Part shown: one piece after another, positions 34,041 to 44,153 of the stretch
Position numbering within the stretch: the first letter of the stretch is position 1
Layout: the number at the start of each line of letters is the position of its first letter
Source: Bryobacterales bacterium
GTDB taxonomy: Bacteria; Acidobacteriota; Terriglobia; Bryobacterales; Bryobacteraceae
Reading direction: 5' to 3'
Assembly (NCBI GenBank): GCA_003167495.1
Contig: PMSX01000344.1
Span: 1 to 64,000, forward strand
DNA: 64,000 nucleotides
Position numbers and translations under genes: made by a program
The notes under the pieces: model-generated
Told to the model about the DNA's origin: nothing
What the model saw: only the letters and a program-made list of their open reading frames with translations
Database searches by the model: none

Positions 34041-36440
34041 ATGGCTCTCAAGAAATCGGAACTTTACAGCTCCCTCTGGTCCATGTGCGACGGACTGCGT
34101 GGGGGTATGGACGCGAGCCAGTACAAGGACTACGTCCTCGTGCTGCTCTTCATCAAGTACATCAGCGACAAGTACGCGAACGTGCATTACGCGCCGATCT
34201 CCGTGCCGAAGGGCGCGAGCTTTGCGGACATGATCGCGCTCAAGGGCAAGCCGGACATCGGCGACCAGATCAACAAAACCATCATCGCGCCGCTGGCCAA
34301 TGCCAATAAACTGTCTGACTTCCCGGATTTCAATGACGCCACCAAGCTCGGTAGCGGCAAGGAAATGGTGGACCGGCTCACCGATCTCATCGCCGTCTTC
34401 GAGAACCCGGCGCTCGATTTCTCGAAGAACCGTGCCGACGGCGATGACATCCTGGGCGATGCGTATGAGTACCTCATGCGCCACTTCGCCACCGAAAGCG
34501 GCAAGAGCAAGGGTCAGTTCTATACGCCTGCCGAGGTGAGCCGCATCATCGCGCAGATCCTGGAGATCCGCAAAGCGAAGACCAGTCCCGATACGACCGT
34601 CTACGATCCCACCTGCGGCTCAGGCTCATTGCTGCTCAAAATCGCCGACGAAGCCACCAGCAAAGTCACGCTCTACGGGCAGGAAAAGGACGCGGCCACC
34701 AGCGGCCTGGCCCGGATGAACATGATCCTGCACAACAATCCGACCGCGCTCGTCGTGCAGGGCAATACGCTCACCGATCCCAAGTTCAAGGATGGCAGCA
34801 CGCTTAAGACTTTTGATTACGTGGTCGCAAATCCGCCGTTCTCCGACAAACGCTGGAGCACCGGCCTCGATCCGCTCACCGATCCTTACGAACGCTTCAA
34901 GCCCTTCGGCACGCCTCCGGGTAAGCAGGGCGATTATGCTTACCTCCTACACATTGTTCGCTCACTCAAAAGCACCGGCAGGGGCGCATGTATATTGCCC
35001 CACGGCGTTCTCTTCCGTGGAAACGCTGAAGGGGACATCCGCCGCAATCTTGTGCGCAAAGGCTACATCAAGGGCATCATCGGCCTGCCTGCGAACCTGT
35101 TTTACGGCACCAGCATCCCAGCCTGTATCGTGATCGTGGACAAATACGGAGCCCACACGCGCAAGGGCATCTTCATGATTGACGCGAGCAGCGGCTTCAT
35201 GAAGGACGGCCCCAAGAACCGGCTCCGCGCCCAGGATATCCATAAAATCGTGGATGTATTCAACCGGCACCTGGACGTTCCGAAATACTCGCGCACGGTC
35301 TCTTTTGATGAAATCGAAAAGAATGATTTCAACCTGAATCTGCCGCGCTATGTCGAAAGCAAGCAGGCGGAAGACTTGCAAGACATAGAAGGCCACCTGA
35401 AGGGCGGCATCCCGGAGCGCGATATTGAGGCTCTCGGCTTCTACTGGAACGTATGTCCCGAGCTTCGCCATTCGCTGTTTAAGGCCAATCGGCCCGGCTA
35501 CGTGGATCTCGCGGTGGACAAGTCGGTCATTAAGACCGCCATATACGAACATGCTGAATTTGCGGCCTTTATCACCGGCATGAATGAGCATTTTGCCGCG
35601 TGGCGACACCAGACGGCGAAGGCGCTGAAAGCGCTGGAACCCGGTTGCCATCCCAAAGCCGTCATCTCAAAAATCGCAGAAGAACTGCTGGCCCACTATC
35701 TTGGGAAACCGCTGATGGACCCTTACGCCGTCTATCAGCACCTGCTGGACTATTGGGGAGAGACCATGCAGGACGATTGCTATTTGATTTCGGCAGACGG
35801 CTGGAAGGCCGAAACGGCGCGGATCATTGAAAAGGATAAGAAGGGCAAGGAGAAAGACAAGGGCTGGACCTGCGACCTCATCCCCAAGCACCTCATCGTT
35901 GCGCGGTATTTTGCGAAACACCAGGTGGAGATTGAACAGATTGCCGCAGAACTTGAGACGGTAACCGCCAAACTGGCCGAGCTGGAAGAAGAGCATGGGG
36001 GCGACGAGGGTGCCTTCTCGGAGCTGGAAAAAGTCAACAAGGCCGAAGTGGCAAAACGCCTGAAAGAAATCAAGGGCGACAAGAACGTTGCCGACGAAGC
36101 CGCTGTACTGAATGAATGGCTCAAAATGAGCGAGTGCGAGTCCGACCTCAAGAAGCGCTTGAGGGACGCGGAAGCCGCGCTCGACGCCAAAGCCTACGCC
36201 CAATATCCAAAGCTAACTGAGGTGGAAATCAAGACGTTGGTAGTGGACGACAAATGGATCGCCGCGCTCGATGCTGCTATCCACGGGGAGATGGACCGTA
36301 TCAGCCAGGCGCTGACCCAGCGGGTGAAGGAGCTTGCTGAACGGTACGAAACACCTTTTCCGCAAATGGCAGATCGCGTTGCAGAGTTGGAAGCCAAGGT
36401 GAACCAGCACTTGGTTGAAATGGGGTTCGTATGGAAGTGA
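34041..36440 (+). CDS. hsdM: type I restriction-modification methyltransferase, HsdM
   Basis: A 799-residue adenine-N6 methyltransferase. The N-terminal recognition/helical domain (MALKKSELYSSLWSMCDGLRGGMD) is followed by the SAM-binding motif YDPTCGSGSLLLK (about residue 189) and the catalytic NPPF (VVANPPFSDKRW, about 262). Usual HsdM proteins are near 500-550 residues. The extra 250 at the end are charged and coiled-coil-like (LAELEEEHGG, KKRLRDAEAALDAK). It methylates host DNA at the HsdS-defined site. It overlaps hsdS by 10 bases. Confidence 0.95.
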   Translation: MALKKSELYSSLWSMCDGLRGGMDASQYKDYVLVLLFIKYISDKYANVHYAPISVPKGASFADMIALKGKPDIGDQINKTIIAPLANANKLSDFPDFNDATKLGSGKEMVDRLTDLIAVFENPALDFSKNRADGDDILGDAYEYLMRHFATESGKSKGQFYTPAEVSRIIAQILEIRKAKTSPDTTVYDPTCGSGSLLLKIADEATSKVTLYGQEKDAATSGLARMNMILHNNPTALVVQGNTLTDPKFKDGSTLKTFDYVVANPPFSDKRWSTGLDPLTDPYERFKPFGTPPGKQGDYAYLLHIVRSLKSTGRGACILPHGVLFRGNAEGDIRRNLVRKGYIKGIIGLPANLFYGTSIPACIVIVDKYGAHTRKGIFMIDASSGFMKDGPKNRLRAQDIHKIVDVFNRHLDVPKYSRTVSFDEIEKNDFNLNLPRYVESKQAEDLQDIEGHLKGGIPERDIEALGFYWNVCPELRHSLFKANRPGYVDLAVDKSVIKTAIYEHAEFAAFITGMNEHFAAWRHQTAKALKALEPGCHPKAVISKIAEELLAHYLGKPLMDPYAVYQHLLDYWGETMQDDCYLISADGWKAETARIIEKDKKGKEKDKGWTCDLIPKHLIVARYFAKHQVEIEQIAAELETVTAKLAELEEEHGGDEGAFSELEKVNKAEVAKRLKEIKGDKNVADEAAVLNEWLKMSECESDLKKRLRDAEAALDAKAYAQYPKLTEVEIKTLVVDDKWIAALDAAIHGEMDRISQALTQRVKELAERYETPFPQMADRVAELEAKVNQHLVEMGFVWK

Positions 36441-37705
36441 GGCCCGGCTACAAGCAGACCGACCTTGGGGTAATTCCGGAGGATTGGTCAGTCTCCGAAT
36501 TAGAATCCGTTGCAAGGATTATTGACCCGCAGCCGGACCACAGAACTCCGCCGGAGGCGACAGGAGGTGAACCATACATCGGCATCAGTGACTTTCTTGA
36601 TAACCAAACCGTTGATTGGGTTGCATGCCGGAAAATTGTTTCCCGAGCTGTCGACAAGCAGAGAGCACGCTTCCAACTCCGTCGGGGCGACATTATTTTC
36701 GGAAAGATCGGAACGATCGGATCACCGCGATTTATACCATCCGTTCCATTTCGATATGCGCTCAGTGCTAACGTTTTGCTAATTCAGCCAACAATTCAGC
36801 CGCAGTTCGTAATGTCTTGGCTGCAATCAAAGACGTGCCAGAAAGCCATCACTGCCGAATTACACAGCACTTCACAGGCGGCTTTTGGAATAAACAAAAT
36901 GCGGCTGGTCAAGGTTCCTCTGCCGCCGTCTGAAGTCGAACAAAGAGCCATTGCCGATGCGCTAAGCGATGCGGATGCGCTCATCGAATTCCTGGAGCAA
37001 CTTATTGCCAAGAAGCGCCAGATCAAGCAGGCTGCGATGCAGGAGTTGCTTACCGGTAAGAGACGACTTCCTTCCTTTATAGCGTCTACCGACTACAAGC
37101 AGACTGAAGTTGGCGAGATTCCAGAAGATTGGCGGGTAGCTGCTATTGGCGACCTTTCCACCTGTTACTCAGGCGGTACTCCAAATACCGCCAATCCCAG
37201 TTTCTACGGCGGAGAGATTCCCTGGATCACATCCGGCGACCTAAACCTTATTAGGATAAAGCACGTCGAGGGGAGAATTACTACTGAGGGTCTCGCGCAT
37301 TCCGCCGCCAAGATTGTCAACGAGGGCACCGTTCTCATTGCGTTATACGGAGCCACGGCAGGAGTCACTGCCATAACTGAGATCCGCGCGGCCATTAACC
37401 AAGCTGTGCTGGCTATTGTTTCCAATCAAGTCAATCCAGAATATATATTTCAACTTCTTCGATACAGAAAGGATCATTATGTCGCCACGTACACACAGGG
37501 TGGCCAACCGAATCTGAGTGGTGATATCGTTAAAGCCTTTCTGATAGCTATTCCTCCAACCAAAGAGGAACAACAAGCCATCGCGGCTGTTCTGACCGAC
37601 ATGGACGCGGCGATTGATGCTGCAGTCGCAAGGCTTGCCAAAGCGCGCACTATCAAGCAGGGCATGATGCAGGAACTCCTCACCGGAAGGATTCGCCTTG
37701 TATGA
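36431..37705 (+). CDS. hsdS: type I restriction specificity subunit, HsdS
   Basis: A 424-residue subunit with two target-recognition halves: the first begins YKQTDLGVIPEDW (residue 5) and ends with the helix KKRQIKQAAMQELLTGKRRL; the second repeats as YKQTEVGEIPEDW and TIKQGMMQELLTGRIRL. This internal near-duplication is the normal HsdS plan, with each half reading one part of a split DNA site. It overlaps hsdM by 10 bases and hsdR by 4, so the three are one operon. Target sequence cannot be predicted by eye. Confidence 0.95.
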   Translation: MEVRPGYKQTDLGVIPEDWSVSELESVARIIDPQPDHRTPPEATGGEPYIGISDFLDNQTVDWVACRKIVSRAVDKQRARFQLRRGDIIFGKIGTIGSPRFIPSVPFRYALSANVLLIQPTIQPQFVMSWLQSKTCQKAITAELHSTSQAAFGINKMRLVKVPLPPSEVEQRAIADALSDADALIEFLEQLIAKKRQIKQAAMQELLTGKRRLPSFIASTDYKQTEVGEIPEDWRVAAIGDLSTCYSGGTPNTANPSFYGGEIPWITSGDLNLIRIKHVEGRITTEGLAHSAAKIVNEGTVLIALYGATAGVTAITEIRAAINQAVLAIVSNQVNPEYIFQLLRYRKDHYVATYTQGGQPNLSGDIVKAFLIAIPPTKEEQQAIAAVLTDMDAAIDAAVARLAKARTIKQGMMQELLTGRIRLV

Positions 37706-40700
37706 GCGAGATCGGCAAGTCGGAACGCGTAACACAGAACCGGGTCATCGCGCTCTTCCGCGACGAGCTGGACTACCGCTATTTGGGTGACTGGTCCGAT
37801 AGAGATGGCAACAGCAATATCGAAGAGGGATTGCTGACGGGCTATCTGAAACGATCGGGCTATTCCAAGGAGCAGATTGCCGTTGCTCTCTATAAGCTGC
37901 GAACGGAAGCGGACAACCATAGCCGCAGCCTGTATGGCAACAATAAGGCTGTCTATAGCCTGCTTCGCTATGGCGTGCCGGTGAAAATCGAGGCCGGGAA
38001 GGTGACGGAAACGGTCAACCTCATCAACTGGCGAGAGCCGGACAAGAACGACGTTGCCATTGCCGAAGAGGTCACGCTTAAAGGCAACTATGAACGACGG
38101 CCTGATCTTGTCCTCTACATCAACGGCATCGCCATTGGGGTTCTGGAACTCAAGAACAGCCGGATTTCCATCGGCGACGGCATCCGCCAGAACCTCTCAA
38201 ACCAGCAGCCGGAATTCAACCAGTGGTTCTTCAGCACGGTTCAGCTCATTTTCGCGGGGAACGATACCGAGGGGCTTGAGTACGGGACCATCGGCACCCC
38301 GGAGAAATATTTCCTCACCTGGAAAGAGGACGAAGCGGATAACAGCCGCTTCAAGCTCGACAAGTATCTGCTTAAAATGTGCCGAAAGGACCGGCTCATC
38401 GAGCTACTGCACGATTTCATGCTGTTCGACGGCGGCATCAAGAAGGTGCCGCGCGTTCACCAGTATTTTGGGATCAAGGCCGCGCAGGAACATGTAAGCC
38501 AGCGCAAGAGCGGCATCATCTGGCATACGCAGGGCAGCGGCAAGAGCCTTGTCATGGTGTTTCTGGCGAAATGGATTCTGGAGAACAACCCGAACGCCCG
38601 CGTCGCCATCATGACCGACCGCGACGAGCTGGATAAACAGATCGAGGGCGTTTTCACCGAGGCAGGCGAGACCATCAGTCGAACCAGCAGCGGCAGAGAC
38701 CTCATCTCCCAGCTCGCCCAGGCTAAACCCCGTCTACTCTGTTCGCTCGTCCACAAATTCGGCGTTCGTGACGTGGACGACTTCGACGCGTTCCTAAAAG
38801 ATCTCGAAGCCAAGCCCAGCAAGACCGTGGGGGAAGTGTTTGTATTCGTGGATGAGTGCCATCGCACGCAGAGCGGCAAGCTTCACCGCGCGATGAAGGC
38901 CATGATGCCCAATGCGGTGTTCATCGGCTTCACCGGCACGCCGCTGCTCAAGAAGGACAAGGCCACAAGCCTCGAAATATTCGGCGGCTATATCCACACC
39001 TACAAATTCAGCGAGGCGGTAGAGGACGAGGTAGTCCTCGATCTCGTCTATGAAGCACGGGACATCGACCAGCACCTGGGATCGCAAGATAAGATCGACG
39101 GCTGGTTTAACGCCAAGACGAAGGCGTTGAATGACTGGCAGAAGGACGAGCTGAAGAAGAAGTGGGGCACCATGCAGCATGTGCTCAGTTCCCGCTCGCG
39201 CATGGACCGGGTGGTGAGCGACATCGTCTTCGACTTCAGCGTCAAGCCCAGGTTGTCGAGTGAACGCGGCAATGCCATTCTTGTGGCAAGCAGTATCTAT
39301 GAGGCAAGCAAGTATTTCGCGCAGTTTCAGAAGACGCCGTTCCGAGGCAAGTGCGCCGTCGTCACCTCCTACAATCCGCTGGCCAGAGATATAACCAAGG
39401 AAGAGGTCGGTGCAAACAGCGAGACGGATAAGCAGTTCATTTTCAATACCTATACCGAGCTTCTGAAAGATGTGGAAGCGAAGCCGGGCATGACGAAAAC
39501 GGAAACTTACGAAGAGAACGCCAAGCGGCTGTTTATCAAGGAACCGGCCAACATGAAGCTGCTTGTCGTGGTGGATAAGCTGCTCACCGGCTTTGACGCG
39601 CCGTCATGCACCTACCTCTATATAGATAAGTCGATGCAGGATCACGGGCTCTTTCAGGCGATCTGCCGGACCAATCGGCTCGACGGTGAGGACAAGGATT
39701 TCGGGTACATCGTTGATTACAAGGATCTCTTTAAACGCGTCGAGAACGCTATGGCGGTCTACACGTCCGAGCTGGACCAGAGTTCCGGCGGCGCAAGCCC
39801 GGATATACTCATCCAGGACCGCCTGAAGAAAGGCAAAGAGCGGCTGGACACGGCGCTCGAAGCCATCACCCTGCTATGCGAGCCCGTTGAGCCGCCCAAG
39901 GGCGAACTCGAACATATTCACTATTTCTGCGGCAACACAGAAATACCCTCGGATCTGGAAGAACGCGAGCCCCAGCGTGCGGCGCTCTACAAGGCAACGG
40001 TGGCGCTCGTGCGCGCCTACGCCAACATCGCCGACGAAATGGACCTCGCCGGATATAGCGGCGCAGAGAGCGCGCGCATCAAGGAGCAGATGGACCATTA
40101 CTTGGCCGTCCGCGAGACCGTGCGTCAGGCCAGCGGCGAAAGCATCGACCTCAAAGCCTACGAGGCCGACATGCGCCACCTCATTGACACCTACATCGAG
40201 GCCGACGAGCCACGGAGAATCTCGCCATTCGACGGCATGGGCCTGCTCGACCTGATCGTCAAGACGGGAATCGGTAAGGCCATAGCGATGCAATTGGGTG
40301 GCTTGAAGGGCAATAAAGATGCCATCGCCGAGACGATTGAGAACAACGTACGGCGCAAAATCATCAAGGAGCATTTGAACGATCCGGCCTACTACGAAAA
40401 GATGTCGGCGCTGCTCGACGAGATCATCGCGGCCCGCAAGGCAAAGGCAATTGAGTACGAGGAGTATCTGAGGCGTGTGGGAGAACTCGCCAAACGCGTG
40501 GAAGCCGGGCAGGGGGGGGACACGCCTCAGCAGGTGAACACGCCGGGACTTCGCGCGTTATTTAACAACCTGGGCAAGAATCTCGCTTTAGTCCTCAGGG
40601 TTGACGAAGTCGTGAAGCGGGTCCGGCCAGACGGTTGGCGAGGCGTGCAGGCCCGAGAACAGGTCGTTAAGCGCGGACTCTACGATGAACTCAAAGATGA

Positions 40701-40752
40701 GGCCGAAGTGGAGCGAATCTTCCTCATCATCAAACAGCAGCGGGAGTACTGA
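37702..40752 (+). CDS. hsdR: type I restriction endonuclease motor subunit, HsdR
   Basis: A 1016-residue protein with the N-terminal nuclease site RRPDLVLYINGIAIGVLELK (PD...ELK, about residues 132-151), then an SF2 translocase with Walker A HTQGSGKS (about 274-281), DECH box FVDECHR and FIGFTGTPL, and motif VI-like FQAICRTNRLDG. It translocates unmodified DNA and cuts it. The start overlaps hsdS by 4 bases and its stop shares a base with the next gene. All motifs appear intact. Confidence 0.95.
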   Translation: MSEIGKSERVTQNRVIALFRDELDYRYLGDWSDRDGNSNIEEGLLTGYLKRSGYSKEQIAVALYKLRTEADNHSRSLYGNNKAVYSLLRYGVPVKIEAGKVTETVNLINWREPDKNDVAIAEEVTLKGNYERRPDLVLYINGIAIGVLELKNSRISIGDGIRQNLSNQQPEFNQWFFSTVQLIFAGNDTEGLEYGTIGTPEKYFLTWKEDEADNSRFKLDKYLLKMCRKDRLIELLHDFMLFDGGIKKVPRVHQYFGIKAAQEHVSQRKSGIIWHTQGSGKSLVMVFLAKWILENNPNARVAIMTDRDELDKQIEGVFTEAGETISRTSSGRDLISQLAQAKPRLLCSLVHKFGVRDVDDFDAFLKDLEAKPSKTVGEVFVFVDECHRTQSGKLHRAMKAMMPNAVFIGFTGTPLLKKDKATSLEIFGGYIHTYKFSEAVEDEVVLDLVYEARDIDQHLGSQDKIDGWFNAKTKALNDWQKDELKKKWGTMQHVLSSRSRMDRVVSDIVFDFSVKPRLSSERGNAILVASSIYEASKYFAQFQKTPFRGKCAVVTSYNPLARDITKEEVGANSETDKQFIFNTYTELLKDVEAKPGMTKTETYEENAKRLFIKEPANMKLLVVVDKLLTGFDAPSCTYLYIDKSMQDHGLFQAICRTNRLDGEDKDFGYIVDYKDLFKRVENAMAVYTSELDQSSGGASPDILIQDRLKKGKERLDTALEAITLLCEPVEPPKGELEHIHYFCGNTEIPSDLEEREPQRAALYKATVALVRAYANIADEMDLAGYSGAESARIKEQMDHYLAVRETVRQASGESIDLKAYEADMRHLIDTYIEADEPRRISPFDGMGLLDLIVKTGIGKAIAMQLGGLKGNKDAIAETIENNVRRKIIKEHLNDPAYYEKMSALLDEIIAARKAKAIEYEEYLRRVGELAKRVEAGQGGDTPQQVNTPGLRALFNNLGKNLALVLRVDEVVKRVRPDGWRGVQAREQVVKRGLYDELKDEAEVERIFLIIKQQREY

Positions 40753-41468
40753 TGGCGACAACGCTGAACCTCGGATCGATCACGGTGGACGTGGTGAAGA
40801 AGGACATCAAGAATGTCCATCTCAGCGTCTATCCTCCCATCGGCAAGGTGCGGATCTCCGCGCCGCTACGGATGAAGCTGGAGACGATCCGCGTTTTCGC
40901 AATCTCGAAGCTTGGTTGGATCAAGGAGCAACAGAAGGAAATCAACGCGCAAGAGCGGGAGACGCCACGCAGCTACGCCGAACGCGAGAGCCATTATGTG
41001 TGGGGCAAACGCTATCTTCTCAAGGTCATCGAAAAGGATGCGCCTGGCGAGATAAAACTTCGGCACAATAAGATCGTCTTGCAGGTGCGCCCGGCATGGT
41101 CCACGGAGCGCAAGGAGGAATTTCTCGACGCCTGGTATCGTTCGCAAGTCAGGGAAGCCGTCCCTAAGCTGCTGGCGCGGTGGGAACCTGTACTAGGCGT
41201 CAACGTCGATCGCGTGTTCGTCCAGCGGATGCGCACTAAGTGGGGAAGTTGTAGCCGGGCCTCTGCGGCTATACGGCTCAACACGGACCTCGCCAAGAAA
41301 CCGCCGGAGTGTCTGGAATATATCGTCGTCCACGAAATGGCGCACCTCGTCGAGCCGACCCATAACAATCGTTTCATCGCTCTCATGGACCGCCTGATGC
41401 CCAACTGGCCGTTCTACAGACAGTTGCTCAACCGGCTTCCGGTCCGCCATGAAGAGTGGAAGTGCTAA
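40752..41468 (+). CDS. YgjP-like metallopeptidase linked to the type I system
   Basis: A 238-residue protein of normal length for the YgjP/DUF45 (M48-type) family. It carries RMRTKWGSCSRASAAIRLNTDLAKKP and the zinc motif HEMAHL followed by EPTHNNRF. It begins on the last base of hsdR, so it belongs to the same operon. Such peptidases occur next to many type I systems, where they may control HsdR by proteolysis, but this is not shown. A damaged relative is at 32549-32926. Confidence 0.88.
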   Translation: MATTLNLGSITVDVVKKDIKNVHLSVYPPIGKVRISAPLRMKLETIRVFAISKLGWIKEQQKEINAQERETPRSYAERESHYVWGKRYLLKVIEKDAPGEIKLRHNKIVLQVRPAWSTERKEEFLDAWYRSQVREAVPKLLARWEPVLGVNVDRVFVQRMRTKWGSCSRASAAIRLNTDLAKKPPECLEYIVVHEMAHLVEPTHNNRFIALMDRLMPNWPFYRQLLNRLPVRHEEWKC

Positions 41469-41489
41469 ATGGATTTACAAAATCGCCGA

Positions 41490-42656
41490 TTACCGCACTT
41501 CAACCTCAAATAGTGAGCCGTCCGGAGAGATGCTGCGCACTAACGCGGAATCTCCGTACAAGTCTGATTCGAGAACAAAGGGCCGTTCTCGGTCGTCAAG
41601 AGTTTCTTGGCTGGCTGCTTCTTCGATAGGCGCAGATTCCGCCATGGAAAGCGCTATCTTGGTCATGCCGCGAAACATCCTCAATTCTCGACCGTCAGGG
41701 GTTCGTCGAATTTCCGTTGCGCCTTGAAACACGTCCCTGGCTGTTTTGCGAATGTCGGGCTCGTGGTCTGCGAATTCGAGGTCTGATTTCTCTTCAACTA
41801 AGCCAGAGAGCAAACGGGAGGCACCAGCGTAATCCCCTGTATAGGACAGCTTTTTGGCGAGAGCAAACAATGATAGGTCGTCCGTTGACCATTCGCTGAG
41901 GATAGGCGGCTCTTCGTTTTCCTCTGGATCGGCGATCAGGAGCGAGATTGATCCGCTTAACAAAGATCCGATGACCAGGTGCGTGGTGATCGCCGGCGAG
42001 TGCAAACCGACTGTTACAACTTGCTCAGCCGCGCGGACGAGTTGATTGATCGCAGATGAAGAGGTTCCTTGTGTGCCCTTACATTCGACAATAAAGTACT
42101 GGTCGGGCCGACGGCCACGAAAAATATAGTCAGGGAGTGAGCGACGCGACGTGCCTCGTAGCTGAACCTGTGCGCTTCGCCTTGCTAGAAAAACATCCAC
42201 CGGATCAGTCGCTCTTTCAAATCTCGTCATATAGTACGCGGCGAAACCGACTCCGAGCTCATCGGAAAGCAGTGTCTTTTGGTGAAAGTCTAAGAGCTTT
42301 ACTGAATCGTTCAGTCGGAGCGAGGGGATCCATCGAGATTGTAGATTTGGCCGAAACGCCCATAAATATCGGATCTCCGCCCACGTAGACGATAGATCGA
42401 TGAGTTCTGTTATGGGCGGAGTAGTAATTCGGCCGAGTGAGTGCAGAATATCGATCGGCCTAACTTCTACTGTGTCGCGTCTTCCGTGTGGAGATGGCCA
42501 GGGCGTCAAGTCTTTTGCCCGGTAACGCTGCCGACCTGTTTGTAGTTCTTTAGCTCGTTTCCGCGAGGAAACGTCATTGCAAAGTTCCTGAGTCGACTGA
42601 AGATTTAGATGATAGGCCTGCGAGAGGGCTCGCTGCCATTCAGACACAGTAGGCAA
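41490..42656 (-). CDS. PD-(D/E)XK-fold protein, probable nuclease
   Basis: A 388-residue protein with no membrane segment. A likely nuclease site lies at about residues 175-200: RRSLPDYIFRGRR, then YFIVECKGTQG, giving D-(about 13)-E-C-K. The N-terminal 150 residues are of unknown fold, and the C-terminal part is charged (about 265-345). It converges with the type I operon and is not obviously co-transcribed with a partner. Placement in a defence region suggests a restriction-type enzyme, but the target is unknown. Confidence 0.65.
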   Translation of the reverse strand: MPTVSEWQRALSQAYHLNLQSTQELCNDVSSRKRAKELQTGRQRYRAKDLTPWPSPHGRRDTVEVRPIDILHSLGRITTPPITELIDLSSTWAEIRYLWAFRPNLQSRWIPSLRLNDSVKLLDFHQKTLLSDELGVGFAAYYMTRFERATDPVDVFLARRSAQVQLRGTSRRSLPDYIFRGRRPDQYFIVECKGTQGTSSSAINQLVRAAEQVVTVGLHSPAITTHLVIGSLLSGSISLLIADPEENEEPPILSEWSTDDLSLFALAKKLSYTGDYAGASRLLSGLVEEKSDLEFADHEPDIRKTARDVFQGATEIRRTPDGRELRMFRGMTKIALSMAESAPIEEAASQETLDDRERPFVLESDLYGDSALVRSISPDGSLFEVEVR

Positions 42657-42959
42657 TTAATAGCTCCGAGTGCTTTAGGCCCGCACAAAGATAGGGGTCA
42701 GTGAAATCTGTCTTCGGTACTTGGCCGCTTTCCTTGTTTTGGGGTGAAGCTGCCCTAAGTCTATATTCTTGGAAGCGTTATCGCGGACGCCGATAGCAGT
42801 TAGCCCGCGATACGCAACCGATCACGTTCGTCTACAGCATGGCTTTGGAATCGCGTTGCTGAGTCAGCTCATCCTCCTGTCTAGAACTGTAATCATTCCT
42901 TGTCGACTCAAGATCGCTGTGACAGCGAGTACCGCGACCGGTGCGCCGCTTCGCACGAT
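42657..42959. other. gene-free gap
   Basis: About 300 bases between two minus-strand genes. A weak open frame at 42769-43008 (plus strand) runs into the metallophosphoesterase antisense and has no ribosome site. I see no repeats or terminator. It presumably holds the promoter of the PD-(D/E)XK gene. Confidence 0.3.
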
Positions 42960-43673
42960 TTATTTTCCTTCCAAGATCGTGAGTCCTCCGTTTTCAAGTA
43001 GTCCGTAATGGTGAAGATGAGTATCTAGGCACACGTCGCCTCGCTTGTATCGCACACTCTTCCCAGGTGTGTGTCCCATAATCTGCCGCAGTCCCTTGAT
43101 GGGCTGGAAAGTGCCCCAGTCGCACCACAGAATGCCGCCCACGCGAGCTGGGCCGCCACGATCGTTACCGGCGAGAAACGCAGGGTGCGATATACCGACC
43201 ATCAAGGCGAGTTCGGCATCCTTGATCCACTGGAGAATGTCGTCACTGGTATTTCGCTTCGAGAAGGATCGATATAGGGCACGAGTTATGCCGGCATGAC
43301 TGATAAGCCAACCTTGACACTCTATGATCCAGCCGCAGGATTGCAAAAGCGCGCCAGCGGGGAAATATCTATGAAAAACCTGCTGCTTAGCCACCGTCCA
43401 GCCGGAACAATAGCCCCAACGAACGCCCAGTTCATAGGAGAGATAGGCGAAACAGTGGTTCCCAAGCAGGAAAGTGTCGTCTCGGCTTTGTATTGCCCGC
43501 TTGAGCCAGCGGCATGTCACTTCCATTTGCGACGGTCCATCGAAGAAGTCGTCGAAATAGTCACCCAGAAAGATCGCAGGGACACCTGGATGATTGTCGC
43601 GGATGCGATCCACGAGATCGATTTTGTGATGAATGTCGGGAATGATCAGACAGCCATTGTGTCGGTCGCGCAC
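42960..43673 (-). CDS. calcineurin-like metallophosphoesterase
   Basis: A 237-residue protein with the metal-binding signature in order: PDIHHKID (Asp13, His15), FLGDYFDDF, LLGNHC, LISHAG and IMGHTPG. These are the D-X-H, GD, GNH, H and GHT blocks of the calcineurin-like family, here near the diadenosine-tetraphosphatase/Ser-Thr-phosphatase branch. The start is GTG at 43673. The substrate is unknown. In a defence region it could remove a nucleotide signal or damage ends, but nothing in the neighbourhood fixes this. Confidence 0.85.
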   Translation of the reverse strand: MRDRHNGCLIIPDIHHKIDLVDRIRDNHPGVPAIFLGDYFDDFFDGPSQMEVTCRWLKRAIQSRDDTFLLGNHCFAYLSYELGVRWGYCSGWTVAKQQVFHRYFPAGALLQSCGWIIECQGWLISHAGITRALYRSFSKRNTSDDILQWIKDAELALMVGISHPAFLAGNDRGGPARVGGILWCDWGTFQPIKGLRQIMGHTPGKSVRYKRGDVCLDTHLHHYGLLENGGLTILEGK

Positions 43674-44153
43674 GTAATGGTAAAGCGATTGGAACTTCTA
43701 TTAGTGTCGCGCGCCGCCTAGACGAACGTACCGAACCCTCTTAGGACGTCGTCCCTGTCGCCGTCAAGGACCGTGGCGCTAAACCGGCGGCCTCTCCCCA
43801 TCTTTCGCTGACGCTGCAAGAGCCTGCGGCGCAACTGATGTCATTTCGGACATTATTTGCGAATGACCCTGGAGACAACCACCCCCAACCTAAATAGACA
43901 CAAGAGGCTGACCAGCCTCGTCGTGATCCACTCACAACGCGAGATTGGCTTTTCAGCCGACTCGGCAGTGCTGCTCTCGGTCTATTCATCCTTGTTCGCT
44001 ATGAGCAATCTGACGCCTCGAAACGCTAAGCGTGCGCGGAGGCCAGTCGTACACATCGATTGTCCAACCGGTCGTTGGACAGATTCGCCGGAAGCACATG
44101 CAGTTGGGTGGCGAGTTTAGTACGAGATGACGACACACAAAAAAGCCTTCTCT
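43674..44153. other. gene-poor stretch before the ardC leader
   Basis: About 480 bases contain only overlapping frames on both strands (for example 43741-43989 minus and 43857-44120 plus) without ribosome sites or recognisable motifs. I do not call a gene here. A CACAAAAAAG string at 44136-44145 introduces the hairpin described next. Confidence 0.3.

Noticed and set aside
43741-44120. Two overlapping frames on opposite strands before ardC
   Set aside because: Neither has a ribosome site or a recognisable motif, and their composition looks non-coding.
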